Counted from the first letter of the stretch, positions 21,521 through 33,720 are shown. The stretch: 64,000 bases of DNA from Mytilus trossulus (GCF_036588685.1 NC_086379.1:19453862-19517861), one strand, 5' to 3'. Notes: generated by a model not told the origin, from the letters alone. Numbers and translations: made by a program.

Positions 21521-21876
21521 TAAAAATGTCAAATATACAGCAGTCAACATTGTTAAGTAATCTTAATTCTTAAAAGCAAACACATAATGTAACAAAGAAG
21601 CACAAAATGGCATAAATTTGCCAAACTAATGCATTTAAAGAGCTAAGTTGAACTATAAAACACAAATAAATAAATTTTCATTTATAAGATTCGCATTTAT
21701 TTAATACATGTCTATTTAATTATTGTCTTCCCAAACACGAATTCGCCGACATCGTCTACGTAATTATGCAGTTATCTTAGCCATCAAGTATGTCGCATTA
21801 AAATCGGCAAGTGCAAAAGCAAAGGGAATACCCGTGATAAAAGTAAACAAGGTTAAAAGGTCACAATGAGGGTCGG

Positions 21877-22197
21877 TTGAAGACAAAACTTTATGACAAA
21901 AGAGATGATTTCAGCTTTCCAATTGTGAACTTTCCATTTCTAAGTAGCAACATTCCAGCAGCACCTGCATACGGAGTATATATCTCCCAATTGATACGAT
22001 ATTCCCGTGCTGGCATTTCCTATCATGATTTTCTTGATAGAATGTTACTGCTCACAAGGAAGCTATTGAACCGAGAGTTCCAAATGGTGAAGTTGAAATC
22101 ATCCCTTCGTAAATTTTACGGACGCCATCACGAGTTGGTTGACCGTTATGGAATAACCGTTTCTCAAATGATATCGAATATGTTCCTGACGTCGTAA
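21877..22197 (+). pseudogene. C-terminal tail of a retroelement reverse-transcriptase protein
   Basis: A 106-codon open frame carries a pattern I associate with the region after the polymerase domain in a retroelement family common in bivalves and other marine invertebrates. The diagnostic stretches are KLYDKRDDFSFPIVNFPF, AYGVYISQLIRYSRA, LDR, LTRKLL and SSLRKFYGRHHELVDRYG. The catalytic reverse-transcriptase motifs are absent because the copy is 5'-truncated; nothing upstream of 21877 continues the protein. The stop codon and a ~310-bp 3' untranslated region follow directly. A second copy at 38335-38500 and a shorter one at 44205-44290 share the same last residues. I do not assign the element class. 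Confidence 0.7.
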
Positions 22198-22510
22198 CTA
22201 CAATCCCCTTCCCTTTCATGAATTTGACCTACCGAATTAGACTATTTACCGGATTTGTAATCACATAAGCAACACGACGGGTGCTGCATGTGGAGCAGGA
22301 TCTGCTTACTCTTCCGGAGCACATGAGATCACCCCTGGTTTTTGGTGGGGTTTGTGTTGTTTATTCTTTAGTTTTCTATGTTGTGTCATGTGTACTATTG
22401 TTTTTCTGTTTGTCTTTTTCATTTTTAGCCATGGCGTTGTCAGTTTATTTTAGATTTATGAGTTTGACTGTCCCTTTAATATCTTTCGTCCCTCTTCTAA
22501 AAGAAGATTT
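22198..22510 (+). repeat. 3' untranslated end of the same retroelement (R1 source)
   Basis: Nearly identical to 38498-38805. Landmarks are 'cttccctttcatgaatttgac', 'cacgacgggtgc.gcatgtgg', 'gatcacccctggtttttgg', 'gccatggcgttgtcagttt' and 'ctttcgtccctctt', ending in an A/T-rich tail. The R1 fragments elsewhere in the window (2975, 27180, 34485, 37195) are pieces of this end. Confidence 0.8.
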
Positions 22511-22834
22511 TATAAATCGACTTAGCCATTCAAGTATATAATTCATTTTTAATTTTATCTTAATTTGAAGTTGCATATGACTTTATTCAAAGCATTCAAA
22601 TTGTTGCGATAGGATATATAAATTTATAATTGTATCAGAATATATATATATTTATCTGCAAAAATAAGATCCTTGTCTATTTTGTTAAAAAAAGGGTAAC
22701 AATTCTGATAAAAGTTCTTATTTCTTATCGAGAACTCACAAATTTTGAGGATGTCTTTTTGATCTAAGATTTCAATGGAAAAGGGTCAATTTAATAATCA
22801 CTCATGTTCGGAACATTATTGCTAGAGTCGTAAC
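22511..22834. other. No feature recognised
   Basis: AT-rich, including a short TA run near 22644. Confidence 0.5.
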
Positions 22835-23461
22835 ATATGACTTATTATTAGGAAACAAGAATACGTAAAATATTTCACAAATCAGTTAAAAGTTGTCCTG
22901 GTCATAGATTAACTTAACCGCGAAGCAAACAAAAAGTGAACTTAACAACAGGAAATCAAGGTCGAAAGTATACATCAATGATACACCCCAATGAACCATT
23001 AATAACACTTTTATTCGAAGAAATGTTGTTCAAGGTGATTATAACAAATTTCGTTTTATTTAGACAACAGATTGTATATGCAAAGTGAGAAAACATTTGC
23101 TCAAATAACGATTAATATAGAACTGCTTTTTTTGTTTATGATGCAGATTATAACCTTTAATTAATGCCAAACAATAAATGAAATTTTCTTTGTCATTTGA
23201 AGTTTTAAAGAAGAAATATGATTAACACCTAGCGTAGAAAAAATCTTTTTTTTTACTATTTGTGTTATTCAAATATCCCATCTGACGTATGCATTGTAAT
23301 TTAAATACTAATAGATAACTGCATAAAACTGTGTTAAGTATACTTTCAATTAAGTTGATTCGAAATGTTTTATATACGTTATGCGTGACCTTTGATTTCT
23401 GGCTTTTATCTTACATCTATTTGTATATGAAAGGGTCAACATAAAGTAAAATATACAAATC
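22835..23461. repeat. Old duplicated segment, copy 2
   Basis: Partner of 17090-17727, collinear along its whole length with many substitutions and small indels. Confidence 0.75.
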
Positions 23462-23564
23462 TGTTAGTGGTACAAAGGGTATTTGTCAATATAAATTATG
23501 TATTATAAAGTCCTGTAGATAAACGAGTAAATAAACTCATGATAGATACCAGGAATAACATATG

Positions 23565-23745
23565 GTTGTTATTACTTTGTGTTATCGTTTATCGACCCTT
23601 ATTTTCATGCACAACAACTTATTTCAAGGATGGCAATAACTGATTTTTTTTCTATGCAATATGTTCCGACTACACAAAATATTTTTGTTTATTGACAGAA
23701 ACGACGATGATTGTGTTTGAGTTAACGTTCACCCAAAGTTTTTGT
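23565..23745. repeat. Old duplicated segment, continuation of copy 2
   Basis: Partner of 19268-19455. A stray hammerhead-element tail ('actcatgatagataccaggaat', - strand) sits just before it at 23533-23560. Confidence 0.65.
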
Positions 23746-25724
23746 AAGGGGTTCGTGTTGCTAAGACATGTTTGTTTGGCTTATTTTTTCATGTTTTCAT
23801 TTTTTTTTACTAATGAGTTTGAATGTTCCATTGGTAGCTTTCGCCTCATTTTTTTCAGAGCTCGAGACATAAATATTCAGTTTTAACCCCAAAAGACAAA
23901 TATGATTTTTTTAATAGCATAATTATATCAGCAGTATGTTGTTAATCTCAGGAGAGTGTGATTCCTCGGTGCTTTTCTTCTATGTTATCTATTCGGCCTT
24001 ATCACCATTTTAAATTCTAGTGTCAATAATTCGTGTGATAAATCGAAGAGGAAACGCAGAGATTGAAAAAGTAACCACTGGAATATAGGTTTACTCGGCA
24101 TTTTGAGTATATGACTGAAGAACGAATAAGACGATATCAAAGGAAAATAATAATAGATTATGTCAAACTGAAGACAATCTCATGACCAAATGAAAACCCA
24201 CAATCAACGACTAACAATTGTCTGTAAAACCAATAAAACCTGAAGAATGAGAACCTCGAAAGCCATCTAAAAGTAAGAGTGATTGCAGGTGTTCATGAGG
24301 AATAAGCAATTTCAGCTCTACTAGTGGATCCTGTCATGTTCAACTTGTAAAAACAAATTGTGTAATAAGTTGCATTCAGTGATTTCTATGACGGAATTGT
24401 TGAATACACAATTGAAGTCTACGGTCGTCATCTGTTCCATCAATTCCATAAAATCCAAACGATTCAGAAGGATGCCCATTAAAATTGTGGTGGAACACAA
24501 AGTTCAAAAGCGTCGATATAAAATTAAGGAGCAACCTATATGAAAAAAATAAGGAAAGTAAACACAAGCTCTTGAATACCGTATCAATTAGTATCAGTAT
24601 ACAGCCGCTGTTTGAACGATTATAAATAGTAATGGAGTATTTGGATGGCTCAACTTAAATCTTTTGCCGAAAATATTTTTTTTCTTAACCATTTCTCTAC
24701 ACGTTCTTCAAACATAACGAACATATTGTTCATATGAACAACAATCATTTCGATTATGTTAGTTTCAGAAAATATTTGTTTAAACAGAAGATTTGTATGT
24801 AAAAACCTGATTTCTTTCTTTCGAAAACATGATATTTAATCTTTTTTTTTTAAAGCATACTATCCTTTTCTTCAATGATTCAGGTGGGACATGGGAAGGG
24901 TTAATCAACATAAACAAAAAGATATAAAATAACATTCTAAAAGATCGAAAAGTCAAATACATGATGAATATCAAAACCAAATATAGATAAATAATCGGAA
25001 GAGAACCAATACGTTCCGTGTAACCTTCTAGTGAATATCTGATTTTAAATACGAATGTTTTGGCTTAGAGATAAGAATAACATATTTTTTTTAATTGCTC
25101 TTCATGATTAACCTTCATCTGGAGAGTTCACACCAAGATATTCGAGAGTCTGTGATGTTTACTGGAACGTGAGGAGCTTTGTAATATATTTTTTACACAG
25201 TTGAAACTGAAAGTTTGAAAACCATATCATTACTGTACGTTGATAATCAAAAGCATTAATTGAAAACGGAAATTGGTGTCTCACAGTTTTTTTTAAGCAA
25301 GGAACCATCATGCTGATAGTTTTACTGTTATTATTCAAGCATTATGAACATCATTTCATATCCATACAAGTATAGAGTCCAACTGTCCAGGAAAAAAGAA
25401 AAAAAAGTAATTTACGGGTGTTAAACCTCATTAATCAATTTGCTATATACAATTAAAGTTAAAAACAGTAAGAATCACATGAAAGCCAAAGGGTGCAAGA
25501 CCGGGGCGCTAAACGACTAATTGTCTTCTGCAGCCGCAGCCATGTAAATATAGACTTTTTTTTTAAACTGGGAAAGGCTAAATTAATATAATTAATCATT
25601 GGCATCATTTTGGTTTCACATGGGGGGAAGGGAATCTAGAATATGTTAGATTTTATACAGCTTCGTTTACAAATCCTGTTTCATTTCCTGTTATTTTATA
25701 CTTTTAAACCCTAACAAATGTAAA
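23746..25724. other. Long stretch without a supported gene
   Basis: Several open frames of 60-66 codons on both strands have no protein features. I recognise no RNA gene and no clear repeat. Confidence 0.5.
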
Positions 25725-26160
25725 AACAATTGTGGTTTGACGTCATTATGGCTTGGAAGTGTCCTTCATGCTTATTTGATGTTGTTAGTCGTTTTCTCTC
25801 TTGTTTATTATAAGGATTGTCGATCCTAAAATCAAAACTGAACTTTTTTTAAATGGTTTATAGTATTATGTATCAATGACATGTCTTTGTTGTCGGATAC
25901 GAACATTTGTTGTCGGATACGAACATTTGTTGTATTATTCCTGTTTGTTTTTGGGGAAAGATGACGCTAGCTGTATTACTTGCATGAAGAAATGTAAGCA
26001 AACAGTAGCATCTAAACTGAATGAAAATTAAACGGAATAAAACAAGAATATAGATAAAGGCAACATTAGTATACCGCCGTTCAAAACTCATAAATCCATG
26101 GACAAAACCAAAATCGGGGTAAAAAGCTAAAACTGAGGGAAATATTTTACTGAGCAATGC
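25725..26160. repeat. Duplicated segment, then repeat W
   Basis: 25725-25990 is the partner of 20170-20400. Inside it the 20-bp unit 'ttgtcggatacgaacatttg' is present twice in tandem (25889-25930). 26040-26150 is a W fragment ('aaaggcaacattagtataccgc', 'tcataaatccatggac'). Confidence 0.65.
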
Positions 26161-26269
26161 TATAATTTATAAAGTATTGATATATACCGTCATTATTGGA
26201 TAAACATGTTGAATGTTTAGACTATGTGGCAGTTGTAGGAAATACAAATGTACGATATGGTAAGGGAAG

Positions 26270-26545
26270 AGGGTTGTCAAAGATACCAGGATTATAATTT
26301 GATACGCCAGACGTGAGTTTCGTACGTCTATATAAGACTCATCAGTGACGCTCAGATCAAAATAGTTATATAGATTAAAAAAGTACAAAGTTGAAGAGCA
26401 TTGAGGACCCAAAATTCCAAAATAGTATTGCCAAAAACGGATAATGTAATCTATTCATAGGATAAGAAAATCCTTAGTTTTTCGAAATATTCAAAATTGG
26501 GTAACCGGGAATTTATAAAACTGATCATATAATTGATATTCATGT
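26270..26545 (-). repeat. Hammerhead element, single copy, decayed ribozyme
   Basis: The ribozyme at 26304-26351 keeps helix I (GCGTCA/TGGCGT) and CTGATGA. Four extra bases sit between helix II and GAA, and helix III is no longer palindromic. The body follows normally ('aaagttgaagagcattgaggaccc', 'catgtcaacac'). Confidence 0.8.
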
Positions 26546-27179
26546 CAACACTACCGTAAGATATCCAAGAAGTGTTTTAGTACGTTTTATCATTTATTAG
26601 TAAAATCACAATGTTATTCACTGCTTAACGTTCTGTTGCAGATGTTATTGTCACATGTTCACATCTTTTATAAGAATCAGGCGGAGGTGGTTTTATCGTA
26701 AAAAGGGAAACTATCCACAGGAGGTTTAAGAAGGAGGATATAAATGTCACAATTTGTCCTTCAACTGTAAAACATATGTCTGGGCATATTTTTTTTATTA
26801 TGTTGCTGTGGTTAATTGATAACTATTAACTAACTTCTTTTTTCTATTGTCCCATTCTGGAAAACACAGAGGGGTTTGTATTAGAAACAAAGTCAAATGA
26901 TTGATGCTACTATAACATTAAAAAGTTCTTACAGTAAACTTCCATGTATACACATTCACATGAAACAACTGTAAAACTATTGGTATGTATATAGATAAAA
27001 AATTAATCTTTGATGTTCATAAAAGAAAAATCTAAAAGAAGTAATCTCAGCAACTCAATAACATCAAACGGCCGTTTGGTTGATAAATTTTAATTCTGGG
27101 ATCAAAGATGAGTATATTTGTTCAGCTTGACTGTTCAGAAAATCAAGACCACGTTGAAATATTTGGTGTAACATGAAAC
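26546..27179. other. No feature recognised
   Basis: No supported gene or repeat. Confidence 0.5.
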
Positions 27180-27310
27180 AAGATAGGTGAAAATACCAAA
27201 GGGATATTCAAACTCATTAGTCGAAAACTGACAATCACTCGGCAAACAACAAAAAATGACGGAAAGACAAACACAAGTACACACAACGATATAGAAATCT
27301 AAATACCGTG
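27180..27310 (-). repeat. Retroelement 3' end fragment (R1)
   Basis: 'aaataccaaagggatattcaaactcatt', 'tcgaaaactgac' and 'caaacacaagtacacac'. Diverged R1. Confidence 0.55.
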
Positions 27311-28163
27311 CTACACGAGTATCGGTGTGTCGCTAGATAAACTTTTATTTTATATCACTGTGCTTATTTAACATCATCTTGTCATGTTATAGTTATGTTT
27401 ATCTGTTAATTACACCTTATGTAAGTATCTTGGGTTTTGATTGGTTGATAGCCAGTGTATTTTTCACCAATTTACTGTTATCAAATGAATATCGTTAATT
27501 TTTTTAACGCCACCGGGGTATTTTCAAAAAGGATATGCCTTTTAATCTCTCTCTGCCGTGGTATTTGCCAAAAACATACTCTATCCGACTGGACGCTTGT
27601 AACGTCACGATCATCAATGCGTTTTTGATAATTAAGATTCGATGTAATTAAACAGATAAAGCATGTTCTTGAGGGGTATTTGCGAAATTAACATTCTCTC
27701 GACTGGCATTTTCGCAAATACCCCTTATTAACATAATATATCTGTTTTATAATTGGTTGTGTCATGTTTGTTCTGAGTTTACCTTTATGCGTGCCTTTAT
27801 GTTGAGTTTGCTTGCATTGTTGTGTTCCAATGTTTAATCAATGTATGATTTGTAAAAAAAGCCCCAGCATATTCGTATTCATATTAATTAGTAGGATTGT
27901 GATACTTTAATCAATACTGAGTTATGCATGTGTTATGAGCAAGTAGAACTGAAATCGACACTTCAAAGGTTTGAGTCATTATGGCGAATTGGTTACGACA
28001 TGTATGTTTCTAATTTTACTAGTGTCATGTTTTCCCAGTACTATTTCTACAAATACCAGAGAAGTTGTCCGATCCGTATTAAAACATTTATGTCCTTTTG
28101 CAATTTTGACCAATTTGATCCGTAAGCATATCATGTAATAATTTTTTTTTCTGTCGACACATT
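27311..28163. other. No gene; 16-bp inverted repeat
   Basis: AGGGGTATTTGCGAAA at about 27671 and its exact complement at about 27710 lie 23 bp apart. An earlier 'ccggggtattttc' at 27514 may be a third arm. Otherwise unassigned. Confidence 0.55.
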
Positions 28164-28302
28164 CGGCCTTGAATTCATAAAACTTTCGAGTCAGCTTTTT
28201 GTACTTATACTCCAAAATAAACCAATCGAAATGTTGGATTTCATGTTTCGAGCCTTGTTTGTTTTTGCTCAGAGCACTGAGCAAAGTTTAATAACTTCAA
28301 CC
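28164..28302. mobile_element. Small inverted-repeat transposon (MITE), second copy
   Basis: Same interior as 16301-16441, with a clear left end (CGGCCTTGAATTCATAAAACTT) and a decayed right end. Confidence 0.7.
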
Positions 28303-29054
28303 CCCGATGTTGTTCCTTTTAAAGTTTGTTCAATGCCATCAGTATGTGTTTGATACATTGATTTGTATTTTTAATCGATTTATCAGATTTGACCATCGAT
28401 TAACTATTATTGCCTCCAATATCTGAAATGCAGAGAGAGAAGACACAACTTAACTTTTTAAGGATCTTTGCCTAATATTTAGGACATTCATTGTTTTTAT
28501 AGATACTCAACATTAGCCACAATCTTGCAAAGTAGATCTATTTTGTCATGTTTTTATAGACTATTCTACATGTAAAGTTATGCTACATGATATTGTAAGA
28601 TCATCGCAGAACTCCTATTAAGCTGTGTTCCCTCATTAATGAAATGTATTTCCGAGAAAATTCCATTACGAAAATAGATCTTGCAGAAATAAATCCTAGG
28701 CAAATTGCCCTTACCTCTTATGTACATGTACCATACAAGATTTAAATATATTTGTAAAAAGTATATATTACATTAAGGTCAACTGCAATACCTTCTAGTA
28801 TCATGTCATTGTAAAAATTACTTACTTAATCAGAGAAGATAAAGATAGAACATGTATTAATAACTATTTAACATACATGTCAAACTGAAATATGTAAATT
28901 GATATATACAAGTACAGAAAATAATAGTTTGTTTCGAGAAAAACAATGAAGACATTTGAGAGTTGTTATTATATCTTGGCGTGAGATAACATATAAGTAT
29001 ATTATTAGATTTTATCTGATGTCATATTGACTCCTGGAAATAGACGGAGAAAGA
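28303..29054. other. Upstream region of the 190-residue gene, nothing specific
   Basis: No TATA box or repeat that I can defend. Confidence 0.4.
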
Positions 29055-29078
29055 TCACGTGATTACATTTTATCCAAT
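29055..29078 (+). promoter_or_regulatory. Candidate proximal promoter elements
   Basis: A palindromic E-box TCACGTGA (29055-29062) and a CCAAT box (29074-29078) lie about 90-110 bp upstream of the first splice donor of the gene that follows. Their position fits a promoter; function is inferred. Confidence 0.35.
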
Positions 29079-29629
29079 CGTCTTTCGTTTAAACATAGCA
29101 ATCAGACCCTTTATCAGAAGAAGAACTTTTCAATACGGACTAGTACAAACGCCGGCCTGGCTGCAACAAGTAAGTATTATAACTCTATTTCAAATAAAAT
29201 AAAATTGCGGAAGAGAAGTAATAAATCTAGCAAATTGTATTTTTAATGATAATACGTGTAACGACTGATAAGCGATTTCCTTTTTAATATTAAATGAAAA
29301 AAGATAACCTGAACGATTTCAGAAAATGACAGGAGTAATTGTAATTGTACAGAAACATTTTGTAGAGTAGAATATTTTATTGATCAGGACATAGAATAAC
29401 ATATGCCCTTTTAGGTCCAGTTTTAATCAGATGTTATTCCGCAAATCTATTTTTTTTACCATCGCTATCATCATGTCTATCTCCCAAAAACCGTTTCATT
29501 TAAAATACTATATTGGTAAGTATGTAAGTATGTTAAATGTTCGTATGATTAATAAAAATAAACAAAACATAAAAAATAACAGGTGGGCATATTTTCATCC
29601 TGATGGTGTTTTTTTTTTTTTTTATTAAG

Positions 29630-29711
29630 GTTGCATTTCTCGACAAAGTCTTCAGTACAGAACAAGATGGAAATAAGCAGACGACAAGGGCAGTGTGACA
29701 ATCATAATATG
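29630..29711 (+). CDS. Exon 2 of the 190-residue gene (start codon exon)
   Basis: Acceptor AAG at 29629, donor gtaaga at 29712. The coding part is 29667-29711, 15 codons, ending in phase 0. Confidence 0.65.
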
Positions 29712-31461
29712 GTAAGACTGTCATTCAAATATAAATAAATGACTATTGAACATAAGTATACTACTGTTACCTTTATTTTTTTTACATTGCACTGGTTTTG
29801 TTCATTGTTTACTCTATCAGTAAATCTATATATATATGCTTTTCTATAAACTATTTATTAAGTATTGACAGATATTGAATCTTTGTTGCTAAAATTCTAC
29901 TAAACAATATTTCTATCAGTATTCGTCAATGTGCCATTTCAAACTCTATTGCAATTTTAGATTCTAAAACTGCAAATTTGTAGTGTTACATGGGTAAGAT
30001 TTTTCATTTGATTCTATGCTTTTTTTATCAGGAGGATATAACAGATAGAATGTCGCTTTTCGTAATGAGAGATATCAATAACGAGGATGGTAAATCTGGA
30101 ATAAAACAAAAAGGTGAGATATACAATAAGTTGTCCAGTCTCTCTGTTGGCATCCAGGCAAATGTTTAACATATTTTTCAAAGGTCGATTTGAGGATTCA
30201 AACATAACGTGTCATATATTACCATCACAAAACTATTTTTTTATAAAATGGCTTATTCGAGCTGGTTTTTGTGTGAGTTCCCTGTAAAGATAAATAAAAT
30301 TAAGCTCCATGTGTAGGAAATGAACATTCACATCTGGTCTGTGTTTTTGTAGTTCTATTTGTATCAATCTGAAAAGTTGGATTTGCGACAGATGTATAAA
30401 TGCCTTGCCACCTTCAGTCTGTAATTTTTGTTAGATATGTTCTGCTTTGTATCGAGCCAATGAGATAAGCCTTTTTCAACTGTTTATTTAAAACTTTATT
30501 CTTTATGGTAAACTGTTACAACACTGTTCCAGGTCAGAGGATAGTTCCTCGCTCATAATAATGTTTAACCGCTCCCAATTATTTATGTGTCAGGAGACTG
30601 TGAGTATCGTTATTGTATGTCTCACATATATGATTCATGCCGGTGGCCATTTATAGCCGACCATAAAGTGTTTTGTATTATTATTGTGGAAGGCCGTTTG
30701 TTTGCTTGTAATTGTTAACATCCACTTCATTTGAGCTTTGATGAAAGGAGTCTCATTGTCAATGAAACCATATCTCCTTGTTTCTATATCAATGTTTGTT
30801 TTCCTTCAAATGTAGAATGGAATTTAAAACACAGTTTGTCACATGATGTGAAATTGCATGACATCACAATGCCGGATGAGTCTTTTGGCGTTACAGAGTA
30901 TGCTTATACATTCCGATTAAGCAGGGTGTTCTTGATTGATTCTAACCAGATTTATTTTGGTGATATTAATGTTATCTTATATATTTGTTTTTATTTGTTC
31001 ACTTCTATCTTTTAGTGGGTACAAAGAAACAAAGGAAAATCAGAAAAACGAGCGTCACGTTGCCAAAAATAAACACAGAGCTACAGAGTATAAAACGAAA
31101 GCGCAAAATATCCGCCCCAGATCAAATAAAAATGAGACCACTCATATATCCACGATTTCCGGAATGCATGGACGACCTATTGGTATCAAGAAATACTTCG
31201 TCAGCTAATTCAAAATGGTCTGGAGGTGATGAAGTTTTGTCCGAGGAAGAATTTTCATCACCAGAACCATCAGAGATGACTTCTCATTCGCCTGTACTAG
31301 AAGAGTCTAGTTTACCATCTGGTCCCACTGGATATGCAGGCACGTGTACCCATCAACCAGCCACGTGTTTATGTATGAGGTGTCAATTAATGTCAAAAAT
31401 GTCCAGAGAATCCGAGAAGAATGTCCAGTTTTGGGGCAAATCGCAATGCTTTAGATTCTGA
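29667..31461 (+). CDS. Spliced gene for a 190-residue basic protein with a C-terminal cysteine cluster
   Basis: I do not recognise this protein. Three coding exons (29667-29711, 30032-30113, 31016-31461) join in frame with consensus junctions: GTAAGA and GTGAGA donors, and T-rich CAG/TAG acceptors. A noncoding first exon ends at 29169 (AA before gtaagt). The reading frame of the start codon meets an in-frame stop upstream in exon 1, so ATG at 29667 is the likely start. Residues 44-83 are very basic, with KRKRKIS (69-75) as a possible kinase site or nuclear signal. Residues ~99-150 are Ser/Glu/Pro-rich and probably disordered. Residues 153-165 hold C-x-H and C-x-C-x2-C (Cys 153, 160, 162, 165), which could bind metal. 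There is no signal peptide or membrane segment, so a nuclear or cytosolic protein is plausible. A polyadenylation signal follows at 31746. Confidence 0.7.
30032..30113 (+). CDS. Exon 3 of the 190-residue gene
   Basis: 82 bp, acceptor TTATCAG, donor gtgaga. Encodes the acidic/polar stretch EDITDRMSLFVMRDINNED, ends in phase 1. Confidence 0.7.
30540..30780 (-). repeat. Repeat Z fragment in intron 3
   Basis: 'ggccatttatagccgaccat', 'ggaaggccgt' and 'gagtctcattgtcaatgaaacca' are the reverse of the Z start ('gagacaactctccat...'). Confidence 0.55.
31016..31461 (+). CDS. Last exon of the 190-residue gene
   Basis: 446 bp after acceptor CTTTTAG. It completes codon 43 (Val) and runs to TGA at 31459-31461. 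Two longer overlapping frames that start inside the intron are not real starts. Confidence 0.75.
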
Positions 31462-31745
31462 TCTGCATAGTTTAATGTATTTTGTCTACAATACATTTAT
31501 ATACAAACAATTAACAATAATTCAGATTGTTTATTTGTAGTAGTTTGTAAATTAAACTGTAGTTCAATACTTCAACTTTTCATTTTTAGAAAACTTTGCT
31601 AGATTATTTTATTTGAGAACTTATGACAGATAATTTTAATAGAAAATTAATATGTGCTATAAAACTATGATTCTATTAATATTGTCGCACAGAAGACTCA
31701 GTATCTCTCTATCATTTTGATATTGTGTTTGTTATTGTTATTTTG

Positions 31746-31751
31746 AATAAA
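31746..31751 (+). other. Polyadenylation signal AATAAA
   Basis: 285 bp after the stop codon of the 190-residue gene, in AT-rich 3' sequence. Confidence 0.6.
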
Positions 31752-31761
31752 TTTGTTATCA

Positions 31762-32295
31762 ATTGAATGCGATTATAATATATAAGCATTTAATAATCTT
31801 TTATTCAAATCATGCATTGGAACGTTAACACGTTGAACAAATTATGGAATTCGAAAAAAAACACTCAATTACTTATGTGTCGTTCCTTAAAAGAGAAATA
31901 ATCTGAATTAGAAAAGCAAATCCACAATCAGTGAAATTGAACTATATTTCTAAACTGTTCCAAAATTAAGATGTAAGGGGCATATCTGAAGAAACTAGAA
32001 AACCTACTTCGCATCTTGATCTTTGCCGTGATATTGACACATAGGAAAACTAGAATCTGTAACAAATGAAAGGATTTGATCTTTCTAATCGTCAACTTTC
32101 CTTTTCTCATCATTGAAATATCGTCTGCCCCATCGTGTGACGTGTTATACATCTCTTAATAAATACGTTATACTCGTGTATTTTCATTCTTTACATTTTA
32201 AGCATTATTAACAGAGTTGCGCTTTTGACACATATTATAAAATAAGTTCTTTATGGAATAAAGGGTATATAATATGTGTTCCAACAGGAACTAAT
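31762..32295. other. No feature recognised
   Basis: One 74-codon - strand frame without features. Confidence 0.5.
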
Positions 32296-32345
32296 ATACA
32301 AAATTTAGTCCTGGTATCTATAATGAGTGTATTGTACGATACCCG
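32296..32345 (+). repeat. Hammerhead element tail
   Basis: 'aaaatttagtcctggtatctataatgagtgta' is the block that follows the ribozyme in family A. The ribozyme itself is gone. Confidence 0.7.
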
Positions 32346-32559
32346 AAATGTCGTCCATTCAATATTTGTACCGACGGTGTCCTACTCTGTAGTAAGGCAT
32401 TTTGAGTATGACAAAGGATAGCAATCATTCTGAGCTTGCGGCAGCTGTAATAAAGGGGAAAGCAAACTGACATAATCAACAAGCGATATTACATGGCTGG
32501 TGTTGGATGCATAGTAGATGACACTTTCTCTGTCGACGTTCCATATCTTGATATAGGAA

Positions 32560-32975
32560 GATGTGGTGTGAGTGCCAATGAGACAACTCTCCATCCAAAT
32601 AACAATTTAAAAATTAAACCATTATAGGTTAAAGTACGGCCTTCAACACGGAGCCTTGGCTCACACCGAACAACAAGCTATAAAGGGCCCCAAAATTACT
32701 AGTGTAAAACCATTCAAACGGGAAAACCAACGGTCTAATCTATATAAACAAAACGAGAAACGAGAAACACGTATATATTACATAAACAAACGACAACTAC
32801 TGTACATCAGATTCCTGACTTAGGACAGGTGCAAACATTTGCAGCGGGATTAAACGTTTTAATGGGCCCAAACCTTCTCCCTTTTTCTGAAACAATAGCA
32901 TTACACCACAACATATAAAAACATACGATAAAATATCAATTAGCAGACTTAACTCAATCAAAAAATTTGCACCTT
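32560..32975 (+). repeat. Dispersed repeat Z, best copy
   Basis: 'gatgtggtgtgagtgccaatg', 'gacaactctccatccaaataac', 'gtacggccttcaacacggag', 'caagctataaagggcccc', 'tcctgacttaggacaggtgc' and 'tttaatgggccc'. Other copies: 860, 1925, 30540, 49690, 51720, 54365, 63480. Confidence 0.75.
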
Positions 32976-33344
32976 TTGGACGTCATGCAAATTTTGCTAT
33001 TCTGAACTGAATTATCTTTTTCGTGGATTTGTGAGATTTGAACATCAGATAACAACTGTTTCATCTTATTCTACTAGTATTTGATTTCAAATGAATGCCT
33101 AAAAATATTGATGAATGATCTGTTTAAGTGTATTGCTGCATAAGAAGGCATCTTTCTATGCTAACATCAGTTGACTATTAAACAGTGGAATCAAAATGAC
33201 TCTAGACTGATAACTGACTAAAGGCATTTAACTCTAGAATAGCTATGCGTATTTTAACATAATCTGGATTGTTAAATCTAAAGAGTTATGTATAAGTTGG
33301 TTTACGCCGGTTTATATATATGTAATCGATAAAACATCAGCAAA
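32976..33344. other. No feature recognised
   Basis: AT-rich, no coding signal. Confidence 0.5.
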
Positions 33345-33720
33345 AAGTAAAATCACAAAAATACTGAACTCCGATGAAAATTCAAAACGGAAAGTCCCTA
33401 ATCAAACGACAAAATCACAGGATAAAACACATCAAACGCTTTGACAACAACTGTCTTATTCCTGACTTGGTACAGGCCTTTTAAAATGTAGAAAACAGTA
33501 AATTCAACCTGATTTTATAGCGCTAAACTTTTCACTTGTACGACAGTCGGATCAATTTCCATTCTATTGACAATGATGCGTAAAACAAAATGTCACAAAT
33601 AGGGGTACAAACACAATAAGCACCCCATCACAACTACATGTACGGGTGATTTTAGGTGTTTCTGAAGGGGGGCAGATCCTGCTTCACATGTGTCACTATT
33701 TGTGTTGCTCATTTTGTTCA
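33345..33720 (-). repeat. Repeat X followed by an R1-like piece
   Basis: 33345-33600 is X reversed ('actgaactccgatgaaaattca', 'cgttga/caacaactgtct', 'cttggtacaggcc'). 33600-33720 contains 'gggcagatcctgcttcacatgtg', the reverse of the R1 'gcatgtggagcaggatctgc' block. Confidence 0.65.

Noticed and set aside
30855-30890. Hammerhead-like words (GGATGAGTCTTTTGGCG) in the intron of the 190-residue gene
   Set aside because: Only a fragment of the core without GAA or helix III; could be chance.
31016-31208. Alternative + strand frame overlapping the last exon of the 190-residue gene
   Set aside because: Starts inside the intron and ends early; the other frame continues the spliced protein through correct phases.
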